Shown: positions 10,301-19,439, counted from the first letter of the stretch. The stretch is DNA of 64,000 nt from Aliishimia ponticola (GCF_004803475.1 NZ_SRKY01000001.1:1276824-1340823), one strand, 5' to 3'. Numbers and translations are program-made. Notes: generated by a model not told the origin, from the letters alone.

Positions 10301-13300
10301 CGGGCGCGGTCCTGCTGGATGGCGGCGAAGGGCACGATCTGCTCAGCTATGAACGCGCGGGCGGCGCCGTGACCGTCGATCTGGAGGCAGGCACCGGTCA
10401 GCGCAGCGGCACCGATACCATCGGCTTCCGGCAAGTGGATGACGGCAATGGTGGGTTCGAGGACAGCATCTATTCTTCCTTCGAAGACCTTGATGGCAGC
10501 CATTTCGACGACACGCTGACTGGCGATGCGCAGGGCAACACCATTCGCGGATTGTCTGGCAGTGACACGATCGATGGGGGCGCGGGCAATGACATTCTGA
10601 TCGGTGGCCTTGGCGCGGATGCGATCACCGGCGGCGCGGGCACAGACTGGGCCGACTACACCGATGGCGACGGCGTTGCCGTGTTCCTGACCGGCGGCCC
10701 CGGCACGGGATCGACGGCAGATGGCGACACGTTGACAGAAGTGGAGAACCTGCGCGGCTCCGACGGGACCGACTTCCTTGGCGGCGATGACGGCGACAAC
10801 ATCCTTGCACCGATGCTGTCGGGCGGATCGCTGGATGCGGTCGATGGGCTTGGCACCGATGACGAGGACACGCTGCAACTTGATTACTCCCGCAATGACT
10901 GGGGGCTTGGCGTCGTGGGCGGCCTCACTCTGGGCCGGTTCGAACGTTTTGCCTTTGACGGCAGCACCCTGCTGGACGGCGTGGCCTTTGCCCGGATCGA
11001 AAACTTCGAAATCACCGGCACGATGCGCGACGATGATATCGAGACAGGCGACGGCGATGACCGGCTTTATCTGGGTGGCGGCGACGATACGGTGGATTCC
11101 GGTTCCGGCACCGATACCGTGCTGGCCCAAGAGGGCAATGACACCGTCCGCTATGAAAGCGACGACGATACGCCGCTTTTCCTGCTGGATGGTGGGCGCG
11201 ACACCGATGGGATCTCCCTGCTTCTTCGGGACGTGACCGAGGATATGCAGGTCCGCGCGGGCGGCGACACGGCAATCAACCTGATCCTGTCCACCGGTGC
11301 ATCGGTTGTGAATTTCGAGAACCTCGACCTGATCCGCACCGGCGAGGGCGCGGACCTGATCGAACAGACCGGGATCAGCGACAACGAACTTTATGGCGGC
11401 GGCAATGCGGACCTGATCGACCCGGGGCGCGGCATCGACTATGTGAATGGCGGCTCAGAGATCGTGACCACCGCCCCCTCCTACGATGTCGGGGACCGGC
11501 CGATCTACCTCGTGACCGAGGCCGAACAACTGCTGGATTTCGTGACTGCCGATGTTCTGCGGCTCGATTGGAGCACGGTCAGCAGCGATATTTCTTCGCA
11601 GGTCAGCCGTTACCTGTCCGGGCAAGCCTATCTGCAAGCCAATGACACCACCGCGGTCAGCTATCCGTTCTACACCCAAGGCGGCTTCTACGAGACCGCG
11701 GATGGCAATGACCGCACCGATTTCTTCGGTATCGAAGCCGTGGATATCACCGGCGGCTCTGGCGACGATCAGCTTGCCGGGACGTGGCACGGGCTGGAAT
11801 TTGCAATCACGGTGAATGGCGTTACCTCCGCACCGTTTGCGATTGCGACCGACCGGGGCAATGACCGACTGGTTGGCGGCGCGGGCGATGACACGCTTCT
11901 GGGTCTGACCGGGTCGGATACGCTGATCGGCGGCAATGGCGACGACATGCTGTATGGCACCGGCGCGGATGACATGACCGAGAATTTCGGCGTGGGCGCG
12001 CCCGGCGACACGTTCGAGATCGACACGCTGACCGGCGGCAATGGCGCCGACCGCTTCGTGCTGGGCGCGCTGGACGAGGATAACACCCCGCTCAGCTTCT
12101 ATCTGGGCCGCACCAACGCGAACGAGGACGCGACTGACAGCCGCGCGATCATCACCGATTTCGACGCTACAGAAGGTGACCGTCTGGTTCTGGCCGGCTC
12201 CTCGGGCGATTACGTTGTCGAAACCGTGGCGGACGGGGTGAATATCCTTCTCGACCAGCCCGACCGCAACATCATCGCCCATCTCGAAGGGGTAAGCAGT
12301 CTCGCGCTCAATTCCGGTACGGCGATCTTCCGCACCGGGTTCTTCGTGCCCGACTTCCCGCTGATCCCGGTTCTCCCCGATCTGCCGTTCACACCGTTCC
12401 TGACAAACCCCGTGAACACGCCGATCGATTTCTCCTTCTCCGACAGCTTCACACCGACGCTGCCGACCCTGCCCACCATACCCACGCTGCCGGGACTTGG
12501 TCTTGGCACGGTGACGCCGGTTCTGGGCCAAGTGCAAACAGGCCCCGCGACCCTTCCCTTGTCCAGCATGGTCACATCCGCCTTGATGACCGAAGCACTC
12601 TCGCCGGCAGAGGGGCTGGGCGAAATCTCTGCCGATCCGAGTTTGCTCGATCCGGGATCGCTGCTGGACCTGTCTGATCTGGGCGCGCCGCAAATCGACT
12701 TGCCACAGGTTTCCGCCGACACAACGGCCGCCACAGGCAAACCGTGGATTGCCCAGACCAACAACACGAACATACTGGCGAATTACCTCTTTGAAGGCGT
12801 CAGCAATGACCTGCTGCAATCGGGTACGCTCACACTGGAAGGGGACGCCCGCGCCTTTGGCGTCTTCCAGGGCGATCCCTTCGACCTTGGATACGGTATC
12901 GTATTGTCCACCGGCATCGTCGAAGACATCGACGAGCCGAACGAGGAAGACGGCGGCATCTATGGCCCCTATGCGCCGGAACTGACATTCGACAACATCG
13001 GCGAATTCGGAGGCTCCGGCATTTTCCGCGCCGATCTGAGCTTCCTCGGGACCGAACTGAACTCTCTTACGATTGCCGATGATGGCGATGCGATTGGCGG
13101 CGGAGTTCAGGCGTTCTCCGGTCTTGATCTGGATGCGCTGGTGCTTAGCCGCCAGCTTGTGACGCAGGACGACATCGACAACGGCTTCGATTTCAATGAC
13201 TCCGCCCAGTTCGAGACGCTGGACGTGTTCAATTATGCTTCGGCCTACAGCCAGTACACACCGGGCGACATCCGCGCCAGCAGCGGACCGGCGGTGGCCG

Positions 13301-15393
13301 ATCTGAATGGCACGCAGAACGGGCTGATCGATCTGACCTATGCCCGCCTTGATGCGTTCGACTTTGGCGCGGGACCGGGCGGCTCTTTCACGCTTGGTGA
13401 TGGCGGCACGGTCGGGTTCGATCTGACGCAAAGTGTCAGCACGGATGGCCCGCTCTATCTGTATGTCGCGGAAGGCGCGGCCAATGAGGAACTCGAAGCC
13501 TCTATCGCGGCGTCCGACACACGCCTTGCCGCCCCGGCAGACCTGTCGACCGATTTCGGCGCCGCCGGGTCCGAGGGCGATCTGACGCGCCTTACTTACG
13601 AGTTCAACTTGTTCGAGGACGCGGGCAAGATGCTGAAATTCGACTTCTCGTTCCTGACGGAAGAGCTGCGCGAGTTTGCCGGAAGCGAATTCAACGATGC
13701 GCTGCGGATCTTCCTCAACGGTGTGCAATTGGCGGAGCTTTCCGACGGCTCTGCGCTGACGGTCAGCCAGCTTCTGCCCGCACCCTTTGCCGCGCCGCAT
13801 CCTGATCTGATCCTCAACCCCGTCGCGGACGGCCCGGCCAAGGATCACACCCGTGCGGACGCCTATACCGCGCCGCTCACCTTCATCGGGGCCACGCAAT
13901 ACGGCACCAACGAGTTGGTGATCGAAATCGAAGATATCCGCGACGGGCTGATGGACAGTGCGGTTCTCATCCAGGGCGGGTCCATCGCGCTGGAGGACGG
14001 CGACGATCGCGGCGTGATCGACCTGCCGGTCAACCCCAAGGAAGAACCGCCCTTCCCTGCCGTGGAAATCTCCAAGCGCGTGCTGCGCGTGGCTGAAGGC
14101 GGCGACAAGGTCGAGACAGAGGTTTCCCTGACCGGGATCGCGGGCCTGACGCAAGAGGTCAAAGTCGTGCTGACACCGGGCACGGCGGATATCGACCTTG
14201 GCTCCGGTCCGGGGGCCGAACATGTGCTGGTCTTCTCGCCCGGTGCGGCGCTGACCCAGACGGTCCTGGTATCCGCCCCGCTCGACAACCTTGTCGAACT
14301 GACAGAGGTGGTTCTGGCCTCGGTGGATGTGTCCGGCGCGGGGGCCTTCGACGGCACGCCTATCGCCCCGATCGTGGTCACGGTCTTCGACACGCTTTCG
14401 CAATCGCCGACCCTGTCCGGCACCGATGATGCCAACCGTCTGGAAGGCACTGCCGCCAACGAAACGATCAACGCATTCGGCGGCGATGACATCCTGATCG
14501 GCGGCTTGGGCAACGATAAGCTCAACGGCGGTGATGGTGTCGATACGGCATCCTACGAGACAGCCTCCGCCGGGGTTGAAGTCTATCTCAATGCTGGCAA
14601 GAGCCGCGGCGCAGACGGGTATGACACCCTCACCGAGATCGAGAATCTGACCGGTTCGGCCCATGACGACCGGCTGATCGGCGACAGCGGCGACAACCAC
14701 CTCGTCGGCGGCGACGGCGCGGATATCATCAAGGGCAATGGCGGCAATGACAGCTTTGACGGCGGCGCGGGCGATGATGTGATCCGTGGCGGTGCGGGCG
14801 ACGACATGATGCAGGGCGGCGACGGGTCGGACATCATGTTCGCGCTGGCCGGGGCCGATGTGCTGGATGGTGGCGCGGATCGCGACTTCCTTTACGGCGG
14901 GCGAGATGCCGATACCGTTCTTGGCGGCGATGGCGATGACGAAGTGCGCGGCAATCTGGGCGCGGACGATATCTCTGGCGAGGCGGGCAGCGACGATCTG
15001 CGCGGCGGTGGCGGCAACGATACGCTGGATGGCGGCGCGGATAATGACTTCCTCTTCGGTGAGAATGGCGCAGACAGCCTGCACGGCGGCGCGGGCAATG
15101 ACAGCCTGACCGGCGGCATGGGCTCTGGCGTGTTCGACGGCGCAAGCGATACCTTCATCTATGCCTCCAGCAGCGATGGCAGCGGCGGGTTCGACCGGAT
15201 CAAGGACTGGGAGGACGGCATCGACGCATTGGACCTGAGCGCCTTCGGCTTCACCGATTTCGCAGCCGATGTGCTGGCGCTGGCTTCTGACCGGACCGGT
15301 GGGCTGCGGATCGATTTCGGTAGCGGCGATGTGCTCTTTATCGAAGATTTCCTGAAAGCCGATTTCGATGCGTCCGATGTGATCCTGACCTGA
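7303..15393 (+). CDS. Giant RTX (haemolysin-type calcium-binding repeat) protein
   Basis: This 2696-residue acidic protein has no Sec signal. An N-terminal all-beta-looking region of unknown type (1 to about 760) is followed by a first array of GGxGxDxLx RTX nonapeptides (about 763-1586) and a Pro/Leu-rich linker (about 1680-1746). Next come a region resembling the choice-of-anchor L domain (about 1820-2230, with SFLTEELREFAGSEFNDAL), a Calx-beta-like domain (about 2255-2363), a second RTX array (about 2373-2606) and a C-terminal tail typical of type I secretion substrates. The ATG at 7303 follows GGGAGGGG and is preferred over the GTG at 7258. It is probably a secreted or surface adhesin. 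The matching secretion genes are not in this window. Confidence 0.85.
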   Translation: MSLINQLRPVLSALEDNGITEALSSLPMIADDLTGLIDSLDLDDLDTLIDDALAAAESLVDDEARAAALAEALDDLDGITASATGSEVTVALTAGTDAVVDILDGDIGLGGAAFSLEAQADFSGSIAVAVDVNFSYDTSTDTLTLIDTPQDEVSLSTAISADVSADATIAGGVIAVELTDAMAAPELAISAGFNFASLDPNDITVTYGGTSRLEFDLATVVANGLLPGITATIGIDWDPLDPARAPEITFGDVGISVGELVEAIAEMLDPIADILFEGIIGKIVNIMTEPLPIISDGLNAVNAIDLFDTIPTSGDSIFNLLDGIGLYLQGKGNTQGVQILSNFAEALAILKQLNDFAENDGIIPLGEFSIPGFDADVDPIPAASFTIADIGGQTPLEFLNQLAIDANLFQTVLDSVPGLSDLTSGSLGVSSPSDESGLSFPLFENPEMILNVLLPELTGGTPVPIIQYDIPAISGEARFGEFFFPVFGPFGLTLDGFTEATVDFIVGYDTYALTVEDGTFADGLFLTTQEMAPGEQIERQPDDLQFEYRPIAYATSGVFAGVAVDAVVVRVGVAGGITGFVAAFLPGGEVDTEMGEIPNGVLRLSDFGSGCFLDPILGRIGAEVIASIKIGFGIFSFDYDITIADITLANFEFGCPPATEEIDGLGRYASTSTILFHVGPEIGNRIIEGIADTQINETYRVSQGVDEDGLDVPGALRVEYAGTFQNFGVDDGEAAPTEITADFGDGDDAIVISADLNVTVDVSGGDGLDILEGAALNDELDGGAGNDRLFGRAGNDILTGGDGDDYLEGGLGADTLSGGDGRDRVSYESSAVGVTLLWNGSAVIGSGGEAEGDVLTSIEYIVGSAHDDVLTGNPIESNTLQGNAGDDVLIGGNDDDFLLGDAGADMLLGGAGTDGTSYVTSNDAVIVDLAAGTASGGDAEGDILSSIESVMGSAFYDVLLGDNGDNALAGWIGEDILDGRLGADEVSGGQGDDIVYGRGAGAVLLDGGEGHDLLSYERAGGAVTVDLEAGTGQRSGTDTIGFRQVDDGNGGFEDSIYSSFEDLDGSHFDDTLTGDAQGNTIRGLSGSDTIDGGAGNDILIGGLGADAITGGAGTDWADYTDGDGVAVFLTGGPGTGSTADGDTLTEVENLRGSDGTDFLGGDDGDNILAPMLSGGSLDAVDGLGTDDEDTLQLDYSRNDWGLGVVGGLTLGRFERFAFDGSTLLDGVAFARIENFEITGTMRDDDIETGDGDDRLYLGGGDDTVDSGSGTDTVLAQEGNDTVRYESDDDTPLFLLDGGRDTDGISLLLRDVTEDMQVRAGGDTAINLILSTGASVVNFENLDLIRTGEGADLIEQTGISDNELYGGGNADLIDPGRGIDYVNGGSEIVTTAPSYDVGDRPIYLVTEAEQLLDFVTADVLRLDWSTVSSDISSQVSRYLSGQAYLQANDTTAVSYPFYTQGGFYETADGNDRTDFFGIEAVDITGGSGDDQLAGTWHGLEFAITVNGVTSAPFAIATDRGNDRLVGGAGDDTLLGLTGSDTLIGGNGDDMLYGTGADDMTENFGVGAPGDTFEIDTLTGGNGADRFVLGALDEDNTPLSFYLGRTNANEDATDSRAIITDFDATEGDRLVLAGSSGDYVVETVADGVNILLDQPDRNIIAHLEGVSSLALNSGTAIFRTGFFVPDFPLIPVLPDLPFTPFLTNPVNTPIDFSFSDSFTPTLPTLPTIPTLPGLGLGTVTPVLGQVQTGPATLPLSSMVTSALMTEALSPAEGLGEISADPSLLDPGSLLDLSDLGAPQIDLPQVSADTTAATGKPWIAQTNNTNILANYLFEGVSNDLLQSGTLTLEGDARAFGVFQGDPFDLGYGIVLSTGIVEDIDEPNEEDGGIYGPYAPELTFDNIGEFGGSGIFRADLSFLGTELNSLTIADDGDAIGGGVQAFSGLDLDALVLSRQLVTQDDIDNGFDFNDSAQFETLDVFNYASAYSQYTPGDIRASSGPAVADLNGTQNGLIDLTYARLDAFDFGAGPGGSFTLGDGGTVGFDLTQSVSTDGPLYLYVAEGAANEELEASIAASDTRLAAPADLSTDFGAAGSEGDLTRLTYEFNLFEDAGKMLKFDFSFLTEELREFAGSEFNDALRIFLNGVQLAELSDGSALTVSQLLPAPFAAPHPDLILNPVADGPAKDHTRADAYTAPLTFIGATQYGTNELVIEIEDIRDGLMDSAVLIQGGSIALEDGDDRGVIDLPVNPKEEPPFPAVEISKRVLRVAEGGDKVETEVSLTGIAGLTQEVKVVLTPGTADIDLGSGPGAEHVLVFSPGAALTQTVLVSAPLDNLVELTEVVLASVDVSGAGAFDGTPIAPIVVTVFDTLSQSPTLSGTDDANRLEGTAANETINAFGGDDILIGGLGNDKLNGGDGVDTASYETASAGVEVYLNAGKSRGADGYDTLTEIENLTGSAHDDRLIGDSGDNHLVGGDGADIIKGNGGNDSFDGGAGDDVIRGGAGDDMMQGGDGSDIMFALAGADVLDGGADRDFLYGGRDADTVLGGDGDDEVRGNLGADDISGEAGSDDLRGGGGNDTLDGGADNDFLFGENGADSLHGGAGNDSLTGGMGSGVFDGASDTFIYASSSDGSGGFDRIKDWEDGIDALDLSAFGFTDFAADVLALASDRTGGLRIDFGSGDVLFIEDFLKADFDASDVILT
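9591..12060 (+). repeat. RTX repeat array 1 (coding)
   Basis: Clusters of nine-residue GGxGxDxLx units are separated by longer spacers. The spacers repeat a pattern resembling YESSAVGVTL...GDVLTSIEYIVGSAHDD. Each unit pair would form a calcium-binding beta-roll that folds outside the cell where calcium is high. Confidence 0.85.
14418..15120 (+). repeat. RTX repeat array 2 (coding)
   Basis: This is a denser run of GGxGxDxLx nonapeptides near the C terminus, for example GGAGDDVIRGGAGDD. It sits just before the terminal region expected to carry the type I secretion signal. Confidence 0.85.
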
Positions 15394-15514
15394 TCCGGCC
15401 ATGCCCGAAGGTGACGATCCTCGCCCTTCCGCGTGCCCACGTGGGAGGGCGGCCCGCTCTTGAGCTTCCGCCCGCCCCGCCTGTAGGGTGATCGTCGGGG
15501 GAGAGCCAGATCAC

Positions 15515-15553
15515 ATGCCAACATACCAGATAGCTGACGCCGCCAATGCCTGA
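15515..15553 (+). CDS. Possible 12-codon leader ORF ahead of the GMC oxidoreductase
   Basis: An ATG follows GGGGGAGAG by about 9 bases and opens a 12-residue frame ([12 protein letters not shown]). Its stop overlaps the ATG of the next gene, which itself has no visible ribosome-binding site. Translation of the short frame could deliver ribosomes to the oxidoreductase start. Alternatively the true start of the downstream gene differs from the one chosen. Confidence 0.25.
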   Translation: MPTYQIADAANA

Positions 15554-17213
15554 CGCCGCGCATGAGTTCGATTTCATCGTGGTCGGCGCGGGCTCTGCCG
15601 GGTGCCTCATGGCCAACCGGCTTAGCGCCGATCCCAACAACCGCGTCCTGTTGCTGGAGGCCGGGAAAGCCGACACCTATCCGTGGATACACATCCCCGT
15701 TGGCTATCTCTATTGCATCGGTAACCCGCGCGCGGATTGGATGTTCAAAACCCAGCCCGCCAAAGGCCTGAACGGGCGCAGCTTGCTTTATCCGCGTGGC
15801 AAGACGCTGGGCGGCTGTTCATCGATCAACGGCATGATCTACATGCGCGGACAGGCCCGCGATTATGACGCATGGGCAGAGGCAACCGGCGAGCCCGCAT
15901 GGAACTGGGACAACTGCCTGACCGATTTCAAAGCGCATGAAGATCACTACAAGCTGGATAACGGGGCCGATCCCGCCACCGGCGACAACAGCCGCTTTTC
16001 CGATCTGCATGGCCATGGCGGCGAGTGGCGAATCGAAAAGCAACGCCTGCGCTGGGACATTCTCGACAGTTTTGCCGAGGCGGCGGTCGAAACGGGTATC
16101 GAACGGACCGAGGATTTCAACACCGGCGACAATGCGGGCGTCGGCTATTTCGATGTGAACCAGCGGTCGGGCTGGCGGTGGAACACGTCCAAAGCCTTTC
16201 TGCGCCCTGCCCGGTCACGGCCCAACCTGACCATCTGGACCGAAGCGCATGTGGAAAAACTGCGCTTTCATAGCGGCGCGGATGGTCGGCCACATTGCGA
16301 CGGGGCCATCGTTCACCGCCAAGGCCAACGGGTCGATCTGCGCGCGGCGCGCGAGGTGATCCTGTCGGCGGGGGCCGTGAACTCCCCCCACATCCTGCAC
16401 CTGTCCGGGATCGGCCCGGCGGGGCTGCTGACGCAACACGGCATCGATGTGGTACTGGACGCCCCCTATGTGGGCGAGAACCTGCAAGACCATCTGCAAA
16501 TCCGCGCGGTCTACAAGGTCAAGGGCACGCGCACGCTCAACACACTTGCCAACTCGCTGGTCGGCAAGGCGCGGATCGGGTTGGAATACGCGCTCAAACG
16601 CAGCGGCCCGATGAGCATGTCGCCCAGCCAGCTTGGCGCCTTCACCCGGTCCGACCCCGCCCTCCCTCATGCCAATCTGGAATACCATGTGCAGCCGCTC
16701 AGCCTTGAGGCCTTTGGCGAAGACCTGCATGACTTTCCGGCCATGACCGTCAGCGTGTGCAACCTCAACCCGACCAGCCGGGGGCATATCCGGCTTGCCG
16801 GCCCCGATTTCCGCACGCCGCCAGAGATCGCGCCCAACTACCTCGACACAGAGGAAGACCGGAAGGTCGCCGCAGACAGCTTGCGGCAGGTGCGCCAGAT
16901 CATGGCCCAACCGGCGATGCAGGCCTATGCGCCCGAAGAGTTCAAACCCGGCGTTCAGTATCAAAGCGATGCCGATCTCGCGCGGCTGGCAGGTGATATC
17001 GCCAGCACGATCTTTCACCCGGTCGGCACCGTGAAAATGGGGCGCACGGATGATCCCACTGCGGTGTTGGACCCGCATCTGAGGGTGAAGGGCGTTGCCG
17101 GACTGCGCGTGGTCGATGCCTCTGTCATGCCGCAGATCACCAGCGGCAACACGAATTCACCAACGATCATGATCGCGGAAAAGGCCGCCGCGTGGGTGCT
17201 TTCAGGCAGCTAA
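15546..17213 (+). CDS. GMC-family FAD-dependent oxidoreductase
   Basis: This 555-residue flavoprotein is of the glucose-methanol-choline family, close to alcohol/choline-dehydrogenase-like proteins. The FAD-binding motif [16 protein letters not shown] is at the N terminus. The family signature [20 protein letters not shown] lies near residue 85. The C-terminal catalytic region contains [10 protein letters not shown] and [16 protein letters not shown]. It would oxidise an alcohol to an aldehyde, but the substrate is not evident. It stands alone between the RTX gene and the converging regulator, with no betaine genes nearby, so calling it choline dehydrogenase would be unsafe. Confidence 0.85.
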   Translation: MPDAAHEFDFIVVGAGSAGCLMANRLSADPNNRVLLLEAGKADTYPWIHIPVGYLYCIGNPRADWMFKTQPAKGLNGRSLLYPRGKTLGGCSSINGMIYMRGQARDYDAWAEATGEPAWNWDNCLTDFKAHEDHYKLDNGADPATGDNSRFSDLHGHGGEWRIEKQRLRWDILDSFAEAAVETGIERTEDFNTGDNAGVGYFDVNQRSGWRWNTSKAFLRPARSRPNLTIWTEAHVEKLRFHSGADGRPHCDGAIVHRQGQRVDLRAAREVILSAGAVNSPHILHLSGIGPAGLLTQHGIDVVLDAPYVGENLQDHLQIRAVYKVKGTRTLNTLANSLVGKARIGLEYALKRSGPMSMSPSQLGAFTRSDPALPHANLEYHVQPLSLEAFGEDLHDFPAMTVSVCNLNPTSRGHIRLAGPDFRTPPEIAPNYLDTEEDRKVAADSLRQVRQIMAQPAMQAYAPEEFKPGVQYQSDADLARLAGDIASTIFHPVGTVKMGRTDDPTAVLDPHLRVKGVAGLRVVDASVMPQITSGNTNSPTIMIAEKAAAWVLSGS

Positions 17214-17253
17214 TCAGTACAGTCCCGTATGCCTACCCGTCACCGCGTGGGCG

Positions 17254-18141
17254 TTACTGTGGGCGCAGCAGATCGGCGAGTTTCTCGAACACCTGACTGC
17301 GCGCAGAGCCGGGCCGCCATGCCAGCACCACTTGCCGTGGGCAGGCATCGGGCAAGGGCGTCAACCGCACCGCGCCCTGCCCCGCGACCCCGGCCTTTAC
17401 CGCCAAATCCGGCAACAGCGTAATCCCCAACCCTTCAGAGACCATGGCGATCAGGGTCGGCAGGCTGGTTGCGGCGAAATCCTCCAACTCGTCATCCAGC
17501 TTGCCCGGATAGGCCGCCAGCGCGTGGCGTTGCAGGCAATGGCCTTTTTCCAACAGCATGAGTTGCCCCTTGGCTTCTTCCTGCGCCAGCGCCTGCGCCC
17601 CCACCCCGCGCGGAGCGGGCCAGTCAGGCGGTGAGGCCAGCTGATACCCATCCTCGAACAGCGGCGCGATATGCAGGCCCTTGGTCTCGAACGGCAACGC
17701 GATCAGGATCAGATCCAGCCGTCCGTCATTCAACCCGGCGATCAGGCTTTCTGTCATCTCTTCGCGCAGGAACAGCTTGATTTGCGGCAACGCGGCGCGG
17801 ATCGCGGGCAATGTGTGAGGGATCAGATAGGGACCGATCGTCGGGATGGCCCCAAGCCGCAATTCCCCCTCGAACGGGTTGCGATGCGCCTTTGCCAGTT
17901 CCGAGATGTCTTCAGCATCCACCAAAAGCCGCCGCGCGCGCGCTGCGATTTCTTCGCCGACCGGGGTCAGCAACACACTGCGCTTGGTCCGCTCGAACAC
18001 GGTCACGCCCAGACTGGCCTCCAGCTCCTTGATCGCCGCCGACAGCGTTGGCTGCGTGACAAAGCACAGCTCTGCCGCGCGCGAAAAATTCAAATGGTCC
18101 GCGACCGCGACCAGAAAGCGAAGCTGCCGAAGCGTGAACAT
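17254..18141 (-). CDS. oxyR: OxyR-like LysR-family peroxide regulator lacking the second redox cysteine
   Basis: This 295-residue LysR regulator has an N-terminal winged helix-turn-helix and a C-terminal sensor domain. The sensor contains LEKGHCLQRHALAAY and ATSLPTLIAMVSEGLGITLLP, which closely follow OxyR. C202 aligns with E. coli C199, but the position of C208 is Tyr211. The only other cysteines are C26 and C267. The ATG at 18141 is chosen because AGGGAG precedes it. The gene is divergent from a peroxiredoxin, and the intervening DNA carries an OxyR-type ATAG-N7-CTAT site. It probably controls the peroxiredoxin-dps group. How it would sense peroxide without the usual disulfide partner is unclear. 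Confidence 0.85.
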   Translation of the reverse strand: MFTLRQLRFLVAVADHLNFSRAAELCFVTQPTLSAAIKELEASLGVTVFERTKRSVLLTPVGEEIAARARRLLVDAEDISELAKAHRNPFEGELRLGAIPTIGPYLIPHTLPAIRAALPQIKLFLREEMTESLIAGLNDGRLDLILIALPFETKGLHIAPLFEDGYQLASPPDWPAPRGVGAQALAQEEAKGQLMLLEKGHCLQRHALAAYPGKLDDELEDFAATSLPTLIAMVSEGLGITLLPDLAVKAGVAGQGAVRLTPLPDACPRQVVLAWRPGSARSQVFEKLADLLRPQ

Positions 18142-18178
18142 ATAGAGACTCCCTATAACAGACAGAGTTATATTCAAT
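18142..18178. promoter_or_regulatory. OxyR-type binding site between oxyR and the peroxiredoxin gene
   Basis: The pattern ATAG-N7-CTAT-N7-AGAG-N7-CAAT begins one base upstream of the oxyR ATG. It matches the four-part OxyR consensus (ATAG/CTAT elements spaced by 7) in 14 of 16 defined bases. It covers the oxyR ribosome-binding site, which suggests autoregulation, and lies about 75-110 bases upstream of the peroxiredoxin start. Confidence 0.6.
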
Positions 18179-18251
18179 TTCACTTATATATCGCAATCCC
18201 CCAAATAAGGGTCATCGCGCAAGACAACGCTGTTCGCAGGAGACCAGACAA

Positions 18252-18905
18252 ATGACAGACCAAACCCCGATCACCCGGCCCACCGGACCGCGTCTGAATG
18301 AGCCCGCACCGGCCTTTGACGCACCGACCACGCATGGGCAGAAAACACTGGACGACTACAAGGGACAGTGGCTTGTGCTGTTCTCGCACCCGGCAGATTT
18401 CACGCCCGTTTGCACCACCGAATTCATTGGCTTTGCCAAACGTCAGGACGATTTCGCTGCCGCCAATACCGCGCTGCTGGGCCTGTCGATCGACAGCCAT
18501 TACAGCCACATCGCCTGGGTGCTGAACATCAAGGAAAAATTCGGCACGCAGATCGGATTTCCCATCATCGCGGACCTGAACATGGCCGTGGCCCAGGCCT
18601 ATGGCATGATCCAGCCGGGTGCCTCTGACACGGCTGCGGTGCGCGCGACTTTCATCATCGATCCCGAAGGTGTGCTGCGCGCTATGGTCTACTACCCGAT
18701 GAATGCGGGCCGCTCCGTGGACGAGATTTACCGCCTGCTGATCGCGCTTCAGACTGCGGATGAAAACGCCTGCTCCATGCCGGAAAACTGGAAACCCGGC
18801 GATCCGGTCATCGTGCCCACACCGAAGACACCGGAAGAGGCCGAAGCCCGCAAAGGCGAAGGCTATGAGACCGTGGATTGGTATTTCTCCACCCGGCAGC
18901 TCTGA
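18252..18905 (+). CDS. 1-Cys-type peroxiredoxin (AhpC/TSA, Prx6-like)
   Basis: This 217-residue cytoplasmic thiol peroxidase reduces hydrogen peroxide or organic peroxides. The peroxidatic cysteine is C54 in PADFTPVCTTEF. Long C-terminal segments (FIIDPEGVLRAM, EGYETVDWYFSTRQL) match the Prx6 subfamily. A second cysteine (about residue 174, in NACSMPENW) could act in resolution. It starts after CAGGAG, is divergent from the OxyR-like gene, and is followed by dps and a metallo-hydrolase. Confidence 0.9.
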   Translation: MTDQTPITRPTGPRLNEPAPAFDAPTTHGQKTLDDYKGQWLVLFSHPADFTPVCTTEFIGFAKRQDDFAAANTALLGLSIDSHYSHIAWVLNIKEKFGTQIGFPIIADLNMAVAQAYGMIQPGASDTAAVRATFIIDPEGVLRAMVYYPMNAGRSVDEIYRLLIALQTADENACSMPENWKPGDPVIVPTPKTPEEAEARKGEGYETVDWYFSTRQL

Positions 18906-18968
18906 CATGCTGCGGTCCCGCCCCCCGGTGGGGCCGCCCTGCCCCCCAAACCGAAAAGGAAACCTCCC

Positions 18969-19406
18969 ATGACCAATCAACCCGTCGTCACCACGCTGAC
19001 CACTGTCTTGGGTCAGACGTTCCGCCTTTATGTGCAAAGCCACGGCTATCACTGGAACGTCGAAGGCCCGCAGTTCCGCCAGCTGCACAAGATGTTCGAG
19101 GCGCAGTACCAGAACCTTTGGGGCGCACTCGATGAGATTGCGGAACGGATTCGCGTGCAAGGCGCCTATGCCCCTGCGTCGGTTGCTGACCTTATGTCAC
19201 ATGCCGCGCCCGAGGCCGATCCGGCACACTCCGCAGCCGAAATGGTCACCAAAGCCATCGCCGAACACGAGGCCATTGCCACAACGCTGCGCGAGGCGAT
19301 TTCCACGGTGACCGACGCGGGCGATGATGTCAGCGCAGGTCTGCTGACAGACCGCCTTGCGTGGCACGAAAAGGAAATTTGGATGATGCGCGCCAGCACC
19401 CGATAA
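18969..19406 (+). CDS. dps: Dps-family ferritin-like protein
   Basis: This 145-residue protein belongs to the Dps family of dodecameric mini-ferritins, which consume Fe(II) with peroxide and protect DNA. Ferroxidase-site residues are recognisable: H28 in YHWN, H40 in QLHKMFE, E44 in place of the common Asp, D55 and E59 in LDEIAER. There is no long basic N-terminal tail, so DNA binding is uncertain. It lies 63 bases after the peroxiredoxin gene on the same strand, which suits joint OxyR control. Confidence 0.85.
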   Translation: MTNQPVVTTLTTVLGQTFRLYVQSHGYHWNVEGPQFRQLHKMFEAQYQNLWGALDEIAERIRVQGAYAPASVADLMSHAAPEADPAHSAAEMVTKAIAEHEAIATTLREAISTVTDAGDDVSAGLLTDRLAWHEKEIWMMRASTR

Positions 19407-19439
19407 GCGGCGCAACCTTTGAAAGACAGGAGCAGAAAC

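Noticed and set aside
9591..15120. Regular DNA repeats considered as a CRISPR or satellite array
   Set aside because: The periodicity is nine codons within an open frame and encodes GGxGxDxLx RTX motifs; there are no spacers or cas genes.
11455..15402. 1315-codon open frame antisense to the RTX gene
   Set aside because: It mirrors the GC-rich repeats of the sense gene, has no family features or ribosome-binding site, and disappears outside the repeat composition.
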